Part shown: positions 63,101-64,000 of the stretch, piece by piece
Numbering within the stretch: the first letter of the stretch is position 1
Layout of the letters: every line of letters starts with the position of its first letter
Origin: Closterium sp. NIES-65
Taxonomy: Eukaryota > Streptophyta > Zygnematophyceae > Desmidiales > Closteriaceae
Direction of reading: 5' to 3'
DNA length: 64,000 nucleotides
Assembly (NCBI GenBank): GCA_948144175.1
Contig: CANXME010002464.1
Span: 62,001-126,000 of the forward strand
The notes under the pieces: generated by a model
What the model saw: the letters and a program-made list of their open reading frames with translations, nothing else
What the model was told of the DNA's origin: nothing
Database searches by the model: none
Position numbers and translations under genes: made by a program

Positions 63101-64000
63101 CACACTCTACACACGCCCTCATACCTCCCTCACCATTGTACTGCCCTTGTATTCCTCCTTTCCGCCAAGATTTCATTCTCAATAATACCTCCCTCGAACT
63201 CGGCAAGGCCTCCTGGTTTCAGGAGACCCAAAGCCCACCTCCTTCACTGCCTTATGTGTGTCTGCTTCCCTGTCTCATCTGCTTCCCTGTCTCATCTGCT
63301 TCCCTGTCTCATCTGCTTCCCTGTCTCATCTGCTTCCCTGTCTCATCTGCTTCCCTGTCTCATCTGCTTCCCTGTCTCATCTGCTTCCCTGTCTCATCGG
63401 CCTCCCCCTCCCTGCCCCATCTGCAACTGCAGCCCGGGGAGCATGCTGCCTGGTCGCGTCCAGCTCAAGTGGACCTCCGAAGATTGTTTGCAGCAAAACA
63501 GGTAGATAGTCTGGTTGCCCTACCTTTTCAACAGGTAGATAGTCTGGTCGCCCTACCTTTTCAACAGCTCTAACACGCTCTTGGTTTAAAACCCTTAATA
63601 GTCGCCTCTTTGTGACATGTAACTGGTCACCCTACCTGCGTTCTGACTTGCTCTCAAACCCTCTCTCGCACACACCTCTTCACACACCGCTTAGTGATTC
63701 AACCACAGCTGCGTGCATACATAATATTTTGTGAGTGAGCTGACCAGGAATCATACAGCAGTCAATCTCAGAAACCCCTAGAATGCTAGCTTCAAATTTC
63801 AACCCTACTATCCAGCCTCAGAGCGTGTACCGTAATTGCTTTCCATCCCTTACCAAGATCACACCCATCTCATCCCCCCCATGTTACTTCCCTTACTGTC
63901 ACATTCCCACCCACCCCTAGCAGATACATGAGGTGACAGAACTGAGTCTGATGGCCAATCAGAAACAAGCAGACATGCGACAGCCTCTTTCCTGGCGAGT
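42355..64000 (+). CDS. GH38 alpha-mannosidase, lysosomal/vacuolar class (spliced, 3' end outside window)
   Basis: The enzyme would hydrolyse terminal alpha-mannose from N-glycans in a secretory or vacuolar compartment. Exons I resolve: 42355-42687, 43100-43183, 43324-43412, 43810-43984, 44397-44516, 45384-45470, 45972-46043, 46847-46960, 47385-47485, 48356-48446, 49651-49764 (one of several candidates), 50791-51516, 52026-52091, 52719-52775, 53531-54083, 54413-55020, 55842-55961, 56629-56700, 56911-56958, 57241-57357, 58868-58933, 59186-59298, 60505-60589, 61700-61873, 62206-62361, 62798-62845, 63433-63501 and 63924 onward. Every intron is GT-AG and phase closes at each join. Catalytic landmarks: [20 protein letters not shown] (nucleophile Asp) and QHHDGITGT. 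No transcript evidence, so exact boundaries of exons 11, 12, 15 and 16 are least certain. Confidence 0.9.
43100..43984 (+). CDS. Alpha-mannosidase exons 2-4: catalytic core
   Basis: Exon 2 (43100-43183) encodes [15 protein letters not shown]...FIQVEQ. Exon 3 (43324-43412) encodes [20 protein letters not shown]...LEF. Exon 4 (43810-43984) encodes [17 protein letters not shown], then [19 protein letters not shown]. The Asp in IDPFGHS is the GH38 nucleophile and a zinc ligand. Phase 2 at the exon 3/4 join completes an Ile codon. Confidence 0.92.
44397..46043 (+). CDS. Alpha-mannosidase exons 5-7
   Basis: Exon 5 (44397-44516): [20 protein letters not shown] ... [14 protein letters not shown]. 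Exon 6 (45384-45470): [23 protein letters not shown]. Exon 7 (45972-46043): [20 protein letters not shown]. Together they match the FARIDYQD...VWR, phenylalanine/tyrosine-rich and N-VQERVD-FV segments of lysosomal mannosidases. Degenerate copies of each lie in adjacent introns: exon 5 near 44085, 44267, 44565 and 44715; exon 6 near 45277; exon 7 near 46115. Confidence 0.85.
45500..45650. repeat. 22-bp tandem repeat in intron 6
   Basis: About six copies of CACTTGCCCCTCTGCTGCAACG, directly downstream of exon 6. Confidence 0.9.
46195..46212. repeat. Palindrome between duplicated intron segments
   Basis: TTGAGACGTCTTGAAAA, one of the TTTTGAG/CTCAAAA family. It separates two copies of ACACCGAGAGTG...GTGGCGCTTGGAGTGTG (about 46154-46190 and 46216-46251). 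Confidence 0.7.
46847..48446 (+). CDS. Alpha-mannosidase exons 8-10
   Basis: Exon 8 (46847-46960): [20 protein letters not shown] ... [14 protein letters not shown], the MG-DF block of the family. Exon 9 (47385-47485): [18 protein letters not shown] ... WPLKTGDMF. Exon 10 (48356-48446): [19 protein letters not shown], matching the Y-D...W-GYF-SRP block. Three versions of exon 10 exist (48088, 48236, 48355); only the third continues into SSRPSLK and has a usable donor. The donor of exon 8 (GTCGGT) is weak. Confidence 0.85.
47740..47950. repeat. 22-bp GC-rich tandem repeat in intron 9
   Basis: About nine degenerate copies of GGCGGCACAGCACACCCCGCTG. Confidence 0.85.
48501..48678. repeat. (GGGAT)n tandem repeat in intron 10
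   Basis: About 35 copies of GGGAT, nearly perfect apart from a few T and C substitutions at the ends. A partial copy of the exon 10 3' end (CTGAAGCTCCTCGTGCGCTC) follows at about 48700. Confidence 0.95.
49238..50275 (+). CDS. Alpha-mannosidase exon 11 region: five tandem copies of the HHDG exon
   Basis: The exon carrying [20 protein letters not shown] (third zinc-ligand His) occurs five times: about 49470-49580 (Gln replaced by a TAG at 49498), 49651-49764 (intact), 49815-49927 (intact apart from [10 protein letters not shown]), 49995-50105 (frameshifted) and 50195-50275 (partial). Each of the first four is followed by a GTGAG-type donor. The first is preceded by an open stretch from an acceptor near 49237 ([17 protein letters not shown]). 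I use copy 2 in the gene model because it is open and in phase; copy 3 is equally possible. Confidence 0.65.
50538..50567. repeat. Perfect 30-bp palindrome, copy 1
   Basis: Half-site GGTGACTTTTGAGTC followed directly by its reverse complement. It is flanked by a 15-bp direct repeat CACTCCACACACCTC (50523-50537 and 50569-50583). Identical in sequence to 58219-58248. Confidence 0.95.
50791..51516 (+). CDS. Alpha-mannosidase exon 12 with acidic insertion
   Basis: [17 protein letters not shown] matches the helix after the HHD motif. Then [18 protein letters not shown] leads into ~200 residues of acidic and charged low-complexity sequence (runs of Glu and Asp, then Lys/Arg) that is absent from typical family members, ending LPSLNLKM at donor GTGTGT. 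The palindrome GAGTCGACTC (51211-51220) lies inside this coding stretch. Earlier partial copies of the exon start occur near 50455 and 50630. Confidence 0.65.
51742..51759. repeat. Perfect 18-bp palindrome between duplicated segments
   Basis: TTTTGAGAC followed by its reverse complement. Flanked by ~38-bp diverged direct copies (51704-51741 and 51776-51813) reading CAAAGGGGC-ATTGG...TTGACAG. Confidence 0.9.
52026..52775 (+). CDS. Alpha-mannosidase exons 13-14
   Basis: Exon 13 (52026-52091): [20 protein letters not shown], the conserved C-LNIS-CP block that begins the middle domain. Exon 14 (52719-52775): [19 protein letters not shown], matching V-V-YNPL-W in relatives. A truncated copy of exon 14 with its acceptor lies at 52616-52635, ending at a palindrome. 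Confidence 0.88.
52433..52540. repeat. 21-bp palindromic tandem array in intron 13
   Basis: Five copies of GGCACCTTTGAGAATTCCCAA, each carrying the TTTGAG half-site and an EcoRI-like centre. The last copy leads into a ~100-bp duplication that ends at palindrome 52636-52658. Confidence 0.9.
52636..52658. repeat. Palindrome at duplication junction near exon 14
   Basis: TGAGGTGC ... GCACCTCA arms around CTCAAAA. The left segment (about 52536-52635) and right segment (about 52652-52741) are near-copies carrying the exon 14 acceptor. Confidence 0.85.
53531..54083 (+). CDS. Alpha-mannosidase exon 15 with Glu/Gln-rich insertion
   Basis: Begins [20 protein letters not shown] and ends [20 protein letters not shown], both matching the family's middle domain (the latter the VPPLGFSTY block). 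Between them are about 120 extra residues: a Glu/Gly run, a Gln-Lys-Glu-Gly repeat and a run of 12 Gln (about 53964-54006). Three degenerate copies of the exon start lie at about 53018, 53212 and 53343. The phase-1 donor after ACCCAAG joins exon 16 in frame. Confidence 0.75.
54413..55020 (+). CDS. Alpha-mannosidase exon 16 with Ala- and Gly-rich insertion
   Basis: After the splice comes [17 protein letters not shown], then about 130 residues of Ala-rich and Gly/Arg-rich low complexity. It ends with [20 protein letters not shown] and SANGTEEVV, matching the L-L-FS...G-M...N-RS block of the family. Donor GTGAGT at 55021. The start is the less certain boundary. Confidence 0.65.
55142..55380. repeat. 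Two adjacent minisatellites in intron 16
   Basis: 55142-55255 is about seven copies of GGGCAGGGATGACAT. 55256-55380 is six copies of GGGATGATTTGTTACTGGCT. Confidence 0.95.
55842..56958 (+). CDS. Alpha-mannosidase exons 17-19
   Basis: Exon 17 (55842-55961): [20 protein letters not shown] then [12 protein letters not shown], matching the SGAYIFRP block. Exon 18 (56629-56700): [20 protein letters not shown], matching the GP-V-EV block. Exon 19 (56911-56958): [16 protein letters not shown], matching R-Y----H-EVE. Partial copies of exon 17 lie at about 55730, 56125 and 56382. Confidence 0.85.
56022..56108. repeat. 28-bp tandem repeat in intron 17
   Basis: Three copies of a unit containing the inverted repeat ACTGGTAGAACCAGT and ending GCCTTGAGTC. 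Confidence 0.9.
56138..56165. repeat. 28-bp imperfect palindrome inside an exon 17 copy
   Basis: GTCGCTTTTGAGAA followed by its reverse complement with one mismatch. It splits a degenerate exon 17 copy between GCATACATCT and CTTCCAGCCC; ACATCT occurs on both sides. Confidence 0.9.
57241..59298 (+). CDS. Alpha-mannosidase exons 20-22
   Basis: Exon 20 (57241-57357): [20 protein letters not shown] then [18 protein letters not shown], the K-FYTDSNGR block. Exon 21 (58868-58933): [20 protein letters not shown]. Exon 22 (59186-59298): [20 protein letters not shown] ... GQIEVMLHR. Exon 20 is followed by two exact 132-bp repeats containing its 3' half. Exon 21 has two upstream partial copies (58666, 58741). 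Confidence 0.88.
57358..57621. repeat. Two exact 132-bp repeats containing the 3' half of exon 20
   Basis: Units 57358-57489 and 57490-57621 appear identical. Each holds intron start GTGAGACG, a short intron, then GCGCCCATCAACAGCAGCAA through CTCAAGCGG. All three exon copies plus the intervening introns are open in one frame as far as 57795. Confidence 0.95.
57817..58048. repeat. ~95-bp duplication with palindrome at its junction
   Basis: Copies 57817-57912 and 57953-58048 share AAGCGGGTGAGAGAGG through GGTGGGTGGTTGATCGC with scattered differences. Between them lies the palindrome TTTGAGATGTCTCAAA (57931-57946). Confidence 0.9.
58219..58248. repeat. Perfect 30-bp palindrome, copy 2
   Basis: Identical to 50538-50567. 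Flanked by ~36-bp direct copies of GTGGCAAATGCTCCTATGGA (58175-58210 and 58249-58284). Confidence 0.95.
58318..58654. repeat. CCATCCCCA minisatellite running into (CAC)n
   Basis: About 58318-58519 is CCATCCCCA-type units. 58520-58654 is an uninterrupted CAC trinucleotide tract of about 45 units. An exon 21 partial copy follows directly. Confidence 0.95.
59321..59606. repeat. 20-bp tandem repeat in intron 22
   Basis: About 14 copies of GTAGCACGAGTGAGGGTACT, starting 23 bases after the exon 22 donor. A few related GGTACTGTAGCACAG units recur near 59945-60000. Confidence 0.95.
59734..59880. mobile_element. Foldback/MITE-like inverted repeat in intron 22
   Basis: The left arm 59734-59780 (TTGGCC...TTGGCCCCCA...AGGTTGATTGGGAAATTA) pairs with the right arm 59831-59876 read in reverse complement (TTGGCCCAATCGTTTGGCCC...GGTTGGATTGGGAGATTACT) with roughly three quarters identity by eye. 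The loop is about 50 bases. No coding capacity. Confidence 0.55.
60084..60119. repeat. (AT)n microsatellite in intron 22
   Basis: About 17 uninterrupted TA units. Confidence 0.95.
60505..64000 (+). CDS. Alpha-mannosidase exons 23-28, C-terminal part
   Basis: Exon 23 (60505-60589): [20 protein letters not shown]. Exon 24 (61700-61873): [20 protein letters not shown], then EWRR and [12 protein letters not shown]. Exon 25 (62206-62361): [20 protein letters not shown], a Ser-rich stretch, then [11 protein letters not shown]. Exon 26 (62798-62845): [16 protein letters not shown]. Exon 27 (63433-63501): [20 protein letters not shown]. Exon 28 (63924 onward): [20 protein letters not shown]. These match the NVA-ITLQ, LLRLAHLY, and EV-E-SLSANQ blocks near the C-terminus of plant and lysosomal enzymes. 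The gene runs off the window. Confidence 0.88.
60609..60726. repeat. 32-bp array built from the GAGTCGACTC palindrome in intron 23
   Basis: Starts as GGTGACTTCTGAGTCGACTC ... AAGTCACC, then three further units of GTGAGTCGACTCAAATTCAC plus AAGTCACCTCCT. It lies between exon 23 and a degenerate exon 23 copy at about 60727-60789. Confidence 0.92.
63268..63404. repeat. 17-bp tandem repeat in intron 26
   Basis: About eight copies of CTGCTTCCCTGTCTCAT, just upstream of exon 27. Confidence 0.95.
63500..63568. repeat. ~34-bp tandem duplication at the exon 27 donor
   Basis: CAGGTAGATAGTCTGGTTGC through CCTACCTTTTCAA occurs twice with one difference, so the donor CAG/GTAGAT is also duplicated. Confidence 0.85.

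Overview
The window is eukaryotic nuclear DNA. It is GC-rich, with no prokaryotic operons, rRNA, tRNA or CRISPR seen. One long spliced gene has canonical GT-AG introns, and the left part is packed with Ty1/copia LTR retrotransposons. Primer-binding sites close to the initiator-Met tRNA type, intron density and Copia domain order suggest a green-lineage genome, possibly a streptophyte alga such as a desmid. That organism call is inference and cannot be proven here.

Region 1 (1-41437) is a nest of Copia elements dated by their junctions. Element A (1-15465, +, 5' end outside the window) is interrupted inside gag by a different Copia element N (320-7870, - strand). N has 1092-bp TG...CA LTRs that differ at one position I could find, and a 5-bp target duplication TCTTT. 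A also carries a 1.4-kb internal duplication of gag-protease. A abuts the 5' end of an inverted relative B (15466-16678, -). Element C (16682-23968, TSD CAAAT) sits at the outer edge of B's LTR and is nearly intact. Element D (24228-31587, TSD ATGAT) is riddled with stops yet has identical LTRs. E (34011-41432, TSD ATCAG) sits beside a 5' remnant F (33305-33956). A, B, C, D, E and F form one family with very short LTRs (125-129 bp), long GC-rich minisatellite leaders, a Gly-rich Gag and an unusual Cys/His motif.

Between D and F (31588-33304) is non-LTR sequence with a LINE-like reverse transcriptase scrap, a hairpin cluster and a 0.33-kb candidate MITE with 23-bp terminal inverted repeats and TA ends.

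Region 2 (about 42344 to beyond 64000, +) is one glycoside hydrolase family 38 alpha-mannosidase gene of the lysosomal/vacuolar class. I resolve 28 exons; the 3' end lies outside the window. The reading phase closes across all chosen junctions. The predicted protein is about 1,500 residues so far, against roughly 1,000 for the family. The excess lies in acidic, Gln-, Ala- and Gly-rich insertions between conserved blocks.

The most unusual signal is in this gene. At least half of its exons have one to four degenerate tandem copies lying in the neighbouring introns. Short palindromes of the form TTTTGAG-NNNN-CTCAAAA (the longest is a perfect 30-bp palindrome present twice, identically) sit repeatedly at the junction between two duplicated segments. 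This points to a palindrome-linked duplication process, or to a mobile palindrome, that I do not recognise from described element classes.
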